DNA of 64,000 bases, taken from DASSUW01 sp036257565. GTDB taxonomy: Bacteria > Actinomycetota > Thermoleophilia > Solirubrobacterales > Solirubrobacteraceae. Position 1 is the first letter of the stretch, and each line of letters starts with the position of its first letter. The stretch is from assembly GCA_036257565.1 (NCBI GenBank), contig DATAFH010000111.1:1-64000 (forward strand). Direction: 5' to 3'. Made by a program: the position numbers and the translations under genes. Shown here piece after piece: positions 39,861 through 48,525 of this stretch. The notes beneath the pieces were generated by a model, which did not search any database, was not told the origin of the DNA, and saw only the letters and a list, made by a program, of their open reading frames with translations.

Positions 39861-40510
39861 GCGCCCGCGTCGTGGAGCTGTACTCCCCCGCGATCGGCGC
39901 CTCCGGCCGCGTCGTCGTGCACGGCCACTACGGCCGTCCACTGATCGCGTTCCCTTCCGAGGGCGGCGGCGCGTGGGACTTCCAGGACCGCGGGATGGCC
40001 GAGGCCGTGGGGCACCTGCTCGAGGCGGGCCGCGTCAAGGTCTACAGCGTCGACGCGTTCGACTCCGGCGACCGCGGGGGCTACGAGTCCTGGGTCATCG
40101 ACCAGGTGGCGCCGTTCATCCACGACGACCTCGGCGGCGCCCAGGACATCCTCACCACCGGCTGCAGCATGGGCGCCTTCCACGCCGCGAACTTCGTCCT
40201 CCGGCGAGCGGACGTGTTCACCGCCGCCATCTGCCTGTCGGGCAACTACGAGTTCGGCGTCACCGGCGAGGTGTCCGGGTTCCACGGCGACCACCTCGCC
40301 TGGATCCGCTCGCGAGCCAGCTTCCTCCTGGTGTGCGGCCAGGGCATGTGGGAGGACACCACGGGCGCGCTTGAGAGCACCCGGCACCTCGCCGGGCTGC
40401 TCGCGGAGAAGGGGATCCGCCACGAGCTCGACCTGTGGGGCCACGACGTCCCGCACGACTGGCCGTCATGGCGCGCGCAGATCGCGCATCATCTCCCCCG
40501 GTTCTGCTGA
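39857..40510 (+). CDS. Alpha/beta-hydrolase esterase (217 aa)
   Basis: This short hydrolase has the nucleophile motif TTGCSMGAFHA (S104), an oxyanion region RPLIAFPSEGG, and WGHDVPHDWPSW supplying the catalytic histidine. It belongs to the putative esterase (EsteraseD/Fes) group with a minimal fold. It overlaps the upstream esterase by 4 nt and the ATP-grasp gene by 1 nt. Two different esterases in tandem imply sequential steps or a heteromeric pair. Confidence 0.82.
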   Translation: MSARVVELYSPAIGASGRVVVHGHYGRPLIAFPSEGGGAWDFQDRGMAEAVGHLLEAGRVKVYSVDAFDSGDRGGYESWVIDQVAPFIHDDLGGAQDILTTGCSMGAFHAANFVLRRADVFTAAICLSGNYEFGVTGEVSGFHGDHLAWIRSRASFLLVCGQGMWEDTTGALESTRHLAGLLAEKGIRHELDLWGHDVPHDWPSWRAQIAHHLPRFC

Positions 40511-41757
40511 TGGCAGACGCTACGCGACACCTGATCGGGCTGCTCCTCGGCACGGAGGAGGACTGGCCGCGCGCCTTCGAGACGCTGCTGGGACGGCTCG
40601 GGCCGGTCAAGGATGCCGCGGGCACCACGCACCACGTGGCCACCGAGCGGATCACGATCGAGCCGTTCGACCTGCGCGACAAGCCGCGCTACGACCTGGT
40701 GGTCGACCGCCTCGCCTACTGGTACTTCGTGCCGCGCGAGTGGCTCAAGAAGGTCGCGCTGATGGACGACGTCTACCTGCTCAACTCGCCCTTCACGTTC
40801 CAGGCGATGGAGAAGCACGCCGCCTACTGCGCGATGCTCCGGCTCGGGCTCAAGGTGCCGCAGACGGTGCTCGTGCCGTACAAGAACCCGCCGGAGAACA
40901 CCCGCTACGCGTACACGGCGGCCCGCTACAACCAACCGTTCGACCTCGACGCGATCGCCGCCGAGATCGGCTACCCGCTGTTCATGAAGCCCTACGACGG
41001 GGGCCAGTGGGTCGGCGTCAGCCACATCCGCAACTCCGAGGAGCTGCACCGGGCCTACGACGCCTCCGGGCAGCGGCTGATGCACCTGCAGGCCTCGGTC
41101 GACGGCTACGACGTCTTCGCCCGCTCGCTCTCGATCGGCGCCGAGACGATGATCATGCACTTCCGCCCCGACGAGCCGATGCACGACCGCTACGCGGTCG
41201 ATCACGGGTTCCTCGACGCGAAGGTCGGCGACGAGGTGCTCACCGTCAGCCGCCTCATCAACGCGTTCTTCCGCTGGGAGTTCAACTCCTGCGAGACGCT
41301 CGTGCGCGGCTCGGAGGCGCATCCGATCGACTACGCGAACGCCTCGCCCGACGTCGCCGTGACGAGCTTGCACTACTACTTCCCGTGGGCGATGAAGGCG
41401 CTCCTGCGCTGGACCGTGTTCTGCGTGGTCACGGGCCGGCGCCCGGGCGTCGACCTCGACACCCGCCGCTACTTCGACATCGGCGACCGTGAGGATCTCA
41501 GCTACGAGGAGAAGATGGCCGCCTACCGCCGCCTGGCCGACGAGTTCTTCGAGGTCGAGCGCTACCAGGACTTCTGCGACTCACGCCTCCCGCACGTCGA
41601 GGAGCTCGTGCTCGACTGGGTCGGCTCGCCGGATTTCGACGGCCTCCTCGTGGACACCGTGCGCAGCACGTACCCGGCGCACGAGCAGGAGCGCTTCCTC
41701 GCCCACTTCAGAGGGCTGGTGGGCCAGTGGGCGTCCGAGCAGGCCGCGTCAGGCTGA
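40510..41757 (+). CDS. ATP-grasp domain protein, uncharacterised ligase
   Basis: This 415-aa protein has an N-terminal domain ending DLVVDRLAYWYFVPREWLKKVA, then an ATP-grasp fold. It shows PLFMKPYDGGQWVGV (nucleotide-binding Lys and Gly loop), a hydrophobic strand LMHLQASVDGYDVFARSLSIG, and HPIDYANASPD as the likely Mg-binding Asp/Asn. ATP-grasp enzymes join a carboxylate to an amine or thiol through an acyl-phosphate. Coupling to an aminotransferase and two esterases suggests synthesis of an amide-linked metabolite or a peptide modification. The product is unknown. Its end overlaps the convergent glycosyltransferase by 50 bp. Confidence 0.82.
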   Translation: MADATRHLIGLLLGTEEDWPRAFETLLGRLGPVKDAAGTTHHVATERITIEPFDLRDKPRYDLVVDRLAYWYFVPREWLKKVALMDDVYLLNSPFTFQAMEKHAAYCAMLRLGLKVPQTVLVPYKNPPENTRYAYTAARYNQPFDLDAIAAEIGYPLFMKPYDGGQWVGVSHIRNSEELHRAYDASGQRLMHLQASVDGYDVFARSLSIGAETMIMHFRPDEPMHDRYAVDHGFLDAKVGDEVLTVSRLINAFFRWEFNSCETLVRGSEAHPIDYANASPDVAVTSLHYYFPWAMKALLRWTVFCVVTGRRPGVDLDTRRYFDIGDREDLSYEEKMAAYRRLADEFFEVERYQDFCDSRLPHVEELVLDWVGSPDFDGLLVDTVRSTYPAHEQERFLAHFRGLVGQWASEQAASG

Positions 41758-42796
41758 GCTCGTCGTAGAGCCCGACGACCGGGCCCATGTTGCCCTCGAC
41801 GGTGAAGTCGCCGCGCGCGGCCGCCACCCGAGTGCGCACCGCCCGCCGGTCGACCGCTTCAAGCGCGGCGCCGAGCTCCTCGACCCGGTCGAGGGTGAGG
41901 CCGATCCCCTCCTCCTCCACCAGGCGGGCGAGCGCCCGGTGGCGGAGCGTGACGACGGGCAGCCCGCAGCCCACGTACTCGAACGCCTTGTTGGGCAGCG
42001 CGGTGTCGAGGTGGGCAGCGTTGAGCTTTGCGTTGAAGCCGGCCCAGCCGAAGTCGTAGCTCGGCAGCGCGGCCATCAGCGCGGCAGGCGGCAGCGGGTC
42101 GTGGACGGTGACGCCCGCGAGCGGGCGGTAGGACGGCGCTTCGCGCGCGGGATAGACGTGCAGCTCGATCTCCTGCGCCGCGATCGCCTCGAAGATCTCG
42201 TGCAGGTCGTAGTGGCCCCCGCTGCTCGAGAGCGTGCCCTGGTACACGAGCCGCGGCGGGCCGTCGGTGGGCTCGGGCAGGGTGGCAGGGAGGTCGCGGG
42301 CGAGCGCGTAGTTCGGATGCACGCGGGTGTGCGCCGGAAGCTCGTAGCGCGCGGCCAGCTCCCCGAGCAGCACGTCGGACACCGTGATGAGCCCCGCGCA
42401 GCCCTCGACCGCCGCCCGCTCGAGCTCGGCGGGGTCGCCGGGGTCCGGGAACCCGTCCTCGTACGGGGTGCTGCGCAGGCTTTGCATGTCGTGCACGTCG
42501 TGGATGACCGGCACGTCGGTCAGCTCGAGCGCCAGCACGGTGAGCAGGTCGGGCAGGTTGTGGGAGTGGATGAGGTCGGGCTCCCACTCGGCGATCACGC
42601 GCTCGAGGTCGCCGGCGAGGTCCTCGCCGAGCCGCCACCAGTGGTCGAACAGCTCGTCGCCCGAGCCGTAGAACTCGGTCAGCGTGCGGCCGCGGTACGC
42701 GAAGCCGAGCTCCAGCTCCGTGCGCACGGCGCGCAGGCCGACCGCGTACTTCAGCGCCCGCATGCACGGCTGCTGTTGCAGGTGCAGGACCCGCAT
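41708..42796 (-). CDS. Glycosyltransferase, GT-B fold
   Basis: This 362-aa protein begins MRVLHLQQQPCMRALKYAVG. It has the Rossmann-type turn PDLIHSHNLPDLLTVLAL, VPVIHDVHDM, GLITVSDVLLGELA and a C-terminal donor site with ALPNKAFEYVGCGLPVVTLRH. This fits GT4/GT1-type transferases. Its ATG overlaps the acyltransferase stop (TGATG). With that acyltransferase it may decorate a cell-surface glycan. Acceptor and donor are unknown. Confidence 0.8.
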   Translation of the reverse strand: MRVLHLQQQPCMRALKYAVGLRAVRTELELGFAYRGRTLTEFYGSGDELFDHWWRLGEDLAGDLERVIAEWEPDLIHSHNLPDLLTVLALELTDVPVIHDVHDMQSLRSTPYEDGFPDPGDPAELERAAVEGCAGLITVSDVLLGELAARYELPAHTRVHPNYALARDLPATLPEPTDGPPRLVYQGTLSSSGGHYDLHEIFEAIAAQEIELHVYPAREAPSYRPLAGVTVHDPLPPAALMAALPSYDFGWAGFNAKLNAAHLDTALPNKAFEYVGCGLPVVTLRHRALARLVEEEGIGLTLDRVEELGAALEAVDRRAVRTRVAAARGDFTVEGNMGPVVGLYDELSLTRPARTPTGPPAL

Positions 42797-43254
42797 CAGC
42801 GCCGGCTCCGCAGCACGCGCGCCGGGTTCCCGGCCGCCACCGAGAACGGCTCGAGGTCCCGCGTGACCACGCTGCCCGCGCCCACCACGCACCCTTCGCC
42901 GATCCTCACGCCCGGTAGGACGATCGAGCCCATCCCCAGCCACGCGTTGCGGCCGATGACCATCGGCGGCGACTCCGCCCACCCCTGGTCGACCACCGGC
43001 TTGTCGAGGTCGTCGAAGTTGTGGTTGGCGGTGTGGAGCATGCAGCACGGCCCGATGTTCGCCCCGTCCTCGAACGTCAGCCCGCCGAAGCCGTTGACGT
43101 AGCAGCCGTAGTTGAACGAGACACGGTCGCCCATCTCGATCCGGTCGCCGTTGAGCCACACGATCTGGTCGAGGTAGAAGCAGCCTTCCCCGACGCGCTT
43201 CGCGTCATGCGGCCGGAACGGGATGACCCGCTTCGAGAGGTGGGTGATCATCAT
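42796..43254 (-). CDS. Left-handed beta-helix acetyltransferase (LacA/WbbJ-like)
   Basis: This 152-aa hexapeptide-repeat protein has repeats FYLDQIVWLNGDRIEMGDRV, NYGCYVNGFGGLTFEDGANIG and WLGMGSIVLPGVRIGEGCVVGAGSVV. The catalytic-type histidine is in CMLHTANHNFDD. The end VAAGNPARVLRSR is typical of maltose/galactoside O-acetyltransferases. It would acetylate a sugar, perhaps the one added by the coupled glycosyltransferase. It starts 2 bp after a 34-aa ORF. Confidence 0.9.
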   Translation of the reverse strand: MMITHLSKRVIPFRPHDAKRVGEGCFYLDQIVWLNGDRIEMGDRVSFNYGCYVNGFGGLTFEDGANIGPCCMLHTANHNFDDLDKPVVDQGWAESPPMVIGRNAWLGMGSIVLPGVRIGEGCVVGAGSVVTRDLEPFSVAAGNPARVLRSRR

Positions 43255-43256
43255 GT

Positions 43257-43361
43257 CTATCGCTGCCGTCGCGCGGCGGCGGTGGCCGCCAGCGTGGCAC
43301 TCGCGCGAGCAGCGGCGACGGGTGCCGTGAGCACGGCGACGAGCGCGGTGATGTGACGCAT
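43257..43361 (-). CDS. Small ORF (34 aa) with strong ribosome-binding site
   Basis: The ATG at 43361 is preceded by GGGAGGGGCTC, one of the strongest Shine-Dalgarno sequences in the window. The product (MRHITALVAVLTAPVAAARA, then an Ala/Arg-rich end) looks like a short hydrophobic helix with a basic tail. It ends just before the acyltransferase start, so it may be a leader peptide for that gene or a small membrane protein. No homology is recognised. Confidence 0.45.
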   Translation of the reverse strand: MRHITALVAVLTAPVAAARASATLAATAAARRQR

Positions 43362-43396
43362 GAGCCCCTCCCTAGCTGGCGGTAGCGCCGAAGCTA

Positions 43397-45940
43397 TCAG
43401 CGGCCGATGCGAAGCGGCGAGTCGTCGGCCTGCGCGAGGCCGTCGAGGCCGTCGAGGCTGACGCCCGGGGCGAAGCGGTTGCCCTCGCGCAAGTAGACCA
43501 CGAGCGCCTGGTCCAGGTCAGACACCTCCTCGCGCGCGACGACCAGGTCGAGCAGCTCCTCCTCGTCGTTGTCGAGGTCGAGCAGCGCGACCGAGCCGCC
43601 CAACTGGCCGCCGTCGGCCTTCGGCGCCTCCAGCATGTACGCCGCCGTCCGTGAGTAGCCGGACCGCGCACCGCGGATCACCGTGACCGTCCCCGTCCCT
43701 TCGTCGCGCCTGGCGGCGACGATGATGTCGGCCAGCCCGTCACCGTCGACGTCCCCGCCGACCACGTCGTGCCCGAAGTCGTCGCCGGGCTCCGGGTCGC
43801 CCGGGATGCCCTCGCTCGCCTGGGTGATCTGGATCGGCTCGTCGCCCGGGCCATCCTCCCCGCCGAGCCACAGCCGCACCTCGCCGGCCTCGTTGGGGAA
43901 CTCGTCCGAGCCGTCCTCGTAGCCCTGGTCGCCCTGCACCACATCGGCGTAGCGGTCTCTGTTCACGTCGGCGACGGCCAGGGACGAGGTCGCGATCGAG
44001 GTCGAGGAGTCCGGGGCGGCGCAGGAGTCGGGACCCTCTGGGGTGCCGAGGCAGAACGCGAGGCTGCCGTGGACGCGCAGGTCCGGTTCGTCGAGCGCTC
44101 CCACCACCAGGTCCGGGTTGCCGTCGCGGTCGAGGTCGCCTGCCGCCAGGCGGCTACCGAAGCCGGCTGGGCGCTGCTTGGGCGGGGCCAGAGCGCGGGC
44201 GGCGCCGGCGTCGAGCCCCTGGCGGCCTCCGGGGACGATGTGGACGGCGCCCGGCTGGGACGCCTCTCGCTGCCCGGGCGAGCCCGGCGTCCCTACCGCG
44301 AGATCGGTGTAGCCGTCCCCGTTGAAGTCGGCGGCCACGAGCGCGAAGCCGAAGTACTTGGTGCCGGGGGGGTCGGGCATGGCGTCGCCGGTGAGCGCCT
44401 GCGTGCGGTCGAGGCTGTCCGGGGAGGGCGAGTAAAGTACGGCGACGCGGTCGCGCCCTGGGACGCCGATCGCCAGGTCGGGCGTGCCGTCGCGGTCGAA
44501 GTCGCCGCTCGCGAGCGCGGCGCCGAAGCGATCGCTGCGCGCGGCCGGCCCCGGTACGCCGGCGTCCTCGGAGCGGATCGCCACGCCGTCCTCAGAGTCC
44601 GGGCCCGCGTGGGCCACCACGACGCCCACCGGGTCGGTTCCGCCGGCCTCGATGCCGCGGGCGGCGCCGAGGAGGATCTCCTGGCGGCCGTCGTTGTCGA
44701 AGTCGAATGGCTGGCCGGGGGTGATCGGTCCTGTGTCCGAGCCGCCGTCACCGCCGAGCAGCCCCACGAGCGCCGCCCCCACGGCCAACACTCCGACCGC
44801 CGCGACGATCACCACGCCGGCGTTCGGCCGGCGGCGACGCGAGCGTGAGGGCCGATCGGGCGGCACCGGCTGGTCGCCGGGTGGCTCGTCCGGCGTCTTC
44901 GGCGGCGGCTCGTCCGGCGGCGCCGGCGGCGGCGGCACGACCTTCGTCGGCGGCTCGCCCCCGAGCGCGGCCTGCGCGGCGGCCGAGACCCGCCGGCTGT
45001 CGTCGCGCGCGAGCCGCTCGAGCATGGCGCGGGCGGAGGCGGCGATCGACGGCGGCCCGCCGTCCAGGAGCACGGCCAGCTCGTGCACGGCGCCCTCGCG
45101 AACCCGCGAGAGGCTGCTCTCGGCCGCCTGCTCGAGCTCGCGCGGCAGCGACGGCCCGCGGCGGCTGTGGGCGATCACGATCTCGCCGCGGACGTCGCCG
45201 GCCATCCCTGGCGTCTGGTGCGGCGAGCGCTCGCGGACTTTCTGGCACACGTACTCGTAGAGCTCGTCGACCCCGATCTCGCCGTCCTTGTCAATGTCGG
45301 CCTCGCCGCTGCGCAGCCCGTCGACGAGGCAGCTCGTGAACAGCGATCCGGGGGTCGACGGCGCGAGCTCGTTGATCCCCGTCGCCGGGTCTTCCTCCTC
45401 GAACGCGTACTGCAGCTCGGTGGAGGCCGAGAGCGTCACCCGGCCCTGGCCCTCGAAGCGATGCTCGACGTCGACGGTCAGCGCGCTCTTGGGCGCCTTG
45501 CCCTTGCCGAACGCACCGCTGTGGCAGCAGTCGAGGATGAGCACGATCGTGCGCGCGCGGCTCTCCTGGATGACGCCGTTGACGAAGCCGTCCTCGATCG
45601 CGGTCGCCCGCAGGTACTGCAGCGCGGTGCTGGCCGTCGCGAAGTAGAAGCGCCGGCCCTGCGACAGCACCCCGTGGCAGGAGAAGTACAGGAGCAGGAG
45701 GTCGGTGGGCTTCGCGGCGCCGAAGAACCCCTCGATCGCCTTCTTGATCTCCTCCGTCGGGCGGTCGACGAGCTCCTCGACGTCGAAGTGGCCGATCGAC
45801 CCGTCGCCGAGCACCCCGGCGAGCGAGTCGACGTCGCCCGCGGGCGCCTGCAGCTGGGCCAGCCCGGGATCGGAGTACGTCCCGGCGGCCACCAGCAGCG
45901 CCCTGCGGCGCCGGGCCGGCGCGTCAGGTGGCGCCGCCAT
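43397..45940 (-). CDS. Caspase-family protease with EF-hand loop, TM helix and FG-GAP/VCBS repeats
   Basis: This 847-aa protein. Residues 10-260 are a caspase (C14 p20-like) domain with catalytic H89 in YFSCHG and cysteine in LDCCHSG (137-142, probably C139). Inside it, D215-I-D217-K-D219-G-E221...E226 is a complete EF-hand loop (DIDKDGEIGVDE). A HEAT-like helical region (280-326, GAVHELAVLL, MLERLARDDSRRVSAAAQAAL), a Pro-rich linker and a TM helix (374-396) follow. The rest (412-847) is an outward-facing FG-GAP beta-propeller with DxDxDG loops (DFDNDG, DFDRDG, DFNGDG, DLDRDG, DVDGDG). The ATG at 45940 overlaps the EACC1-like gene by 17 nt. Probable membrane-tethered, calcium-responsive protease effector. 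Confidence 0.9.
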   Translation of the reverse strand: MAAPPDAPARRRRALLVAAGTYSDPGLAQLQAPAGDVDSLAGVLGDGSIGHFDVEELVDRPTEEIKKAIEGFFGAAKPTDLLLLYFSCHGVLSQGRRFYFATASTALQYLRATAIEDGFVNGVIQESRARTIVLILDCCHSGAFGKGKAPKSALTVDVEHRFEGQGRVTLSASTELQYAFEEEDPATGINELAPSTPGSLFTSCLVDGLRSGEADIDKDGEIGVDELYEYVCQKVRERSPHQTPGMAGDVRGEIVIAHSRRGPSLPRELEQAAESSLSRVREGAVHELAVLLDGGPPSIAASARAMLERLARDDSRRVSAAAQAALGGEPPTKVVPPPPAPPDEPPPKTPDEPPGDQPVPPDRPSRSRRRRPNAGVVIVAAVGVLAVGAALVGLLGGDGGSDTGPITPGQPFDFDNDGRQEILLGAARGIEAGGTDPVGVVVAHAGPDSEDGVAIRSEDAGVPGPAARSDRFGAALASGDFDRDGTPDLAIGVPGRDRVAVLYSPSPDSLDRTQALTGDAMPDPPGTKYFGFALVAADFNGDGYTDLAVGTPGSPGQREASQPGAVHIVPGGRQGLDAGAARALAPPKQRPAGFGSRLAAGDLDRDGNPDLVVGALDEPDLRVHGSLAFCLGTPEGPDSCAAPDSSTSIATSSLAVADVNRDRYADVVQGDQGYEDGSDEFPNEAGEVRLWLGGEDGPGDEPIQITQASEGIPGDPEPGDDFGHDVVGGDVDGDGLADIIVAARRDEGTGTVTVIRGARSGYSRTAAYMLEAPKADGGQLGGSVALLDLDNDEEELLDLVVAREEVSDLDQALVVYLREGNRFAPGVSLDGLDGLAQADDSPLRIGR

Positions 45941-46286
45941 GGCGCGCGAGGAAGGCGTCGACGAGCCGGCGCTGCTCGTCCTCGGACCCCTCGCCGAGCG
46001 TGAGCTTGTCGCCGCCGATCTCAACCGTGACGGCGGCGCCGCGGTGGCGTGAGAGCCACCCCTGTACGGCCATCATGAACGGCGGCAGGGTGCCCGCCAG
46101 GGTCACGAGCAGCTGCGCCCACTCCAGCGCGCCCCCCTTCGCGCCTTCGGGCGCTTCGGTCGACGGGTGCGAGACGTCCTCGACGGGACCGTCCCAGAGC
46201 TCCTCGCGCAGCCGCCAGGCGAGATCCGCTCTCTCGTCTCTGTCGCTGTCCGGGTAGCCGGCGACGTGCAGGCGAACCTCGGTCAT
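45924..46286 (-). CDS. EACC1-like effector-associated protein (120 aa)
   Basis: The pattern is an N-terminal strand (TEVRLHVAGYP), a helix LAWRLREELWD, an acidic turn, then PEGAKGGALEWAQLLVTLAGTLPPFMMAVQGWLSRH, and a closing strand pair VTVEIGGDKLTLG. It matches my recollection of Effector-Associated Constant Component 1 (EACC1), a small protein seen beside caspase, trypsin and TIR effectors in predicted bacterial conflict systems. It overlaps the caspase gene downstream, as expected for an obligate partner. The name is by pattern recognition only. Confidence 0.78.
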   Translation of the reverse strand: MTEVRLHVAGYPDSDRDERADLAWRLREELWDGPVEDVSHPSTEAPEGAKGGALEWAQLLVTLAGTLPPFMMAVQGWLSRHRGAAVTVEIGGDKLTLGEGSEDEQRRLVDAFLARHGGAT

Positions 46287-46325
46287 CGCCCGCCGACCGT
46301 AACCGCCCTGGGACGGCGGGGCAAG

Positions 46326-47255
46326 TCACCGGGCAGCGGCCGCGTACAGCGCTTCGATCGTGCGCGCCTGGCCGAGCGCGTCCTCGCGGCCGAGCCGCGG
46401 GCGACCGCCGGTGCGGATGGCGGTCGAGAAGTCCTCGAGCTCGCGCCCGTACGGGTTCACCGCCTCGACCGGCACCTCCTCGCCGTCGCGGGTGAGGCGC
46501 GGGGCGTTCCCGTGCCACGGGTCGGCGGCGGTGAGGACGCCGCCCTCCCCCACGACCTCGATCGCCCCGAGCGGCGGCACGTCGAACCCGCAGTCGAACG
46601 TCCCCAGCACGTCGCCGGGGAACCGCAGGACGCCGGCGAACCGACCGTCGACCCCGGCGCGTGCGACGGCCTCCCCGGTCACCCGCCCCGGCTCGCCGCA
46701 CAGGAGGCGCAGTGCGCTCACGCAGTAGCAGCCGACGTCCATCAGCGCTCCGCCCTCGAGGTCCTCCTGCAGCCGCACGTTGGCCGTGTCCTCGGCTGGC
46801 AGCGGGAACCCGAACGACGCGCGCACGACCCGCAGCGGCCCGATCTCGGCGGCGAGGCGCACGAGCGCCTCCGTCTGCGGGTGGTAGCGCCACATGAACG
46901 CCTCCATCAGCAGGCGCCCGGTGCGCTCGGCGGCGTCGAAGGCGGCCTCCACCTCCGCCGCCCGCCGCGCGAGCGGCTTCTCGCAGAGCACGTGCTTGCC
47001 GGCGTCGAGCGCGCGCACCGACCACGGCACGTGGAGCGCATTGGGCAGCGGGATGTAGACCGCCTCTACCTCCGGGTCGGCCAGCAGCTCGTCGTAGGAG
47101 CTGTGGACGCGTGGGATGCCGTGCTCGGCGGCGAACGCCTCGCCGCGCTCGCGGTCGCGTGACCCGACGGCCACGACGTCCACGCCGGTCGCCAGCCGCG
47201 CGCCCGCGAGCAGCTTGCGGTTGATGCGGGCGGTGGAGAGGATTCCCCACCGCAC
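46326..47255 (-). CDS. Gfo/Idh/MocA-family dehydrogenase
   Basis: This 309-aa NAD(P)-dependent sugar dehydrogenase begins VRWGILSTARINRKLL. It has VEAVYIPLPNALHVPW, CEKPLARRAAEVEAAF (EKP motif) and LMDVGCYCVSALRLLCGEPG with the catalytic-type residues. This N-terminus is typical of D-xylose/trans-1,2-dihydrobenzenediol-type dehydrogenases. The GTG at 47255 has GATGAGG upstream and overlaps the permease end by a few bases. It is the last gene of the ROK-xylFGH-like operon, so it may oxidise the imported sugar. Confidence 0.88.
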   Translation of the reverse strand: MRWGILSTARINRKLLAGARLATGVDVVAVGSRDRERGEAFAAEHGIPRVHSSYDELLADPEVEAVYIPLPNALHVPWSVRALDAGKHVLCEKPLARRAAEVEAAFDAAERTGRLLMEAFMWRYHPQTEALVRLAAEIGPLRVVRASFGFPLPAEDTANVRLQEDLEGGALMDVGCYCVSALRLLCGEPGRVTGEAVARAGVDGRFAGVLRFPGDVLGTFDCGFDVPPLGAIEVVGEGGVLTAADPWHGNAPRLTRDGEEVPVEAVNPYGRELEDFSTAIRTGGRPRLGREDALGQARTIEALYAAAAR

Positions 47256-47262
47256 CGCCTCA

Positions 47263-48525
47263 TCATCTGCCTGTTGCAGCGGCCCGCCTCCGCGAGATCG
47301 CATCGACGCTCGCGGCCACGAGCAGGACCACGCCGTTGACGATGAACTGCGTGCCGGACTGCTGGGTCACGAGCGGCAGGCCGTTGGCGATCACCGCCAC
47401 GACCAGGCCGCCGGTCACCGCGTCATAGACGCGGCCGCGGCCGCCGAACAGGCTGGTGCCGCCGATGACCGCCGCGCCGACGGCGTACAGCAGCGTCTGG
47501 GCGCCGCCGGTGGTGGGTGACACCGAGTTGTCGCGTGACGCGATCAGGACGCCCGCCACGATCGCCAGCGTCGAGCAGAGCACGAAGCATGCGGTCTTGA
47601 TGTTGGGGACGTTGATGCCGGCCCGTCGCGCCGCCTCGGCGTTGCCACCGACGGCGTAGATGTGCCGCCCGAAGGCCGTCCGGGCGAGCACGAACGACAG
47701 GCCGACGACCAGTGCGGTCACGAGCGGGACGACCCAGGGGATGCCCTGGATCGTGATGACCGCGGTCTCGCGCTGGCGCTCCTGGTTGAGGAGGTACACC
47801 GCGATGAGGACGACGACGGCCAACGCCGCGACCTTGAGCCCCCACACCGACATCGCCTCGGTCGGCAGCCCTTCCTTGCGACGGGACCGGATCCGCATGT
47901 ACGTCGCCGCCGCGAAGCCGCCGATGACGATGAGCGCGAACAGCCAGCCGAGGGCGACCGGCATGTTCTTGTTCATCACCGACAGGATCGCGTCGTCGCG
48001 GATCGGGATCGTCCCGCCCTCGCCGATGATCAGCAGCATCGCGCCCTGTAGGCCGAGGAAGAACGCCAGTGTCACCACGAAGCTCGGGATCCCGAGCCGC
48101 GCCACCAGCACCGCGATCGCGAAGCCGATCACCACGCCGGTGAGGAGCGCCGCGAGCAGGGCGAGCGGCCACGGCCAGTCGCGCTCGGTGAGGGTGGTTG
48201 CGAGGATCGCCGCACCCATGCCGGCCGCGAAGCCGGCCGAGAGGTCGATCTCGCCCAACAGCAGGACGAACACCAGCCCCATCGCGAGCACCATGATCGC
48301 GGCGCCCTGGTTGATGAGGTTGGCGAAGTTCCCCTTCGAGAGGAACGTGTCGCCCTCCATGATCCCGAAGATCACCACCAGGGCGACCACCCCGATGATG
48401 GCCGGCAGGGAACCCATGTCGCCGCCCTTGACGCGCGTCCAGTACTCCCGTGCTGCCGCGCCGATGCTGCCGCCGGTCTCCTCCTGGATGTCGAACTGCG
48501 AGGCGGGCGGCGCCGCGGTGCTCAT
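47263..48525 (-). CDS. Monosaccharide ABC permease (XylH-like)
   Basis: This 420-aa polytopic CUT2-family permease has NLINQGAAIMVLAMGLVFVLLLGEIDLSAG, the XylH/RbsC signature, and GRHIYAVGGNAEAARRAGINV, the coupling EAA-like loop. The mid-region insertion is longer than in RbsC, as in XylH. It overlaps the ATPase gene by 4 nt. Likely substrate is xylose or a related sugar; the binding protein decides. Confidence 0.9.
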   Translation of the reverse strand: MSTAAPPASQFDIQEETGGSIGAAAREYWTRVKGGDMGSLPAIIGVVALVVIFGIMEGDTFLSKGNFANLINQGAAIMVLAMGLVFVLLLGEIDLSAGFAAGMGAAILATTLTERDWPWPLALLAALLTGVVIGFAIAVLVARLGIPSFVVTLAFFLGLQGAMLLIIGEGGTIPIRDDAILSVMNKNMPVALGWLFALIVIGGFAAATYMRIRSRRKEGLPTEAMSVWGLKVAALAVVVLIAVYLLNQERQRETAVITIQGIPWVVPLVTALVVGLSFVLARTAFGRHIYAVGGNAEAARRAGINVPNIKTACFVLCSTLAIVAGVLIASRDNSVSPTTGGAQTLLYAVGAAVIGGTSLFGGRGRVYDAVTGGLVVAVIANGLPLVTQQSGTQFIVNGVVLLVAASVDAISRRRAAATGR

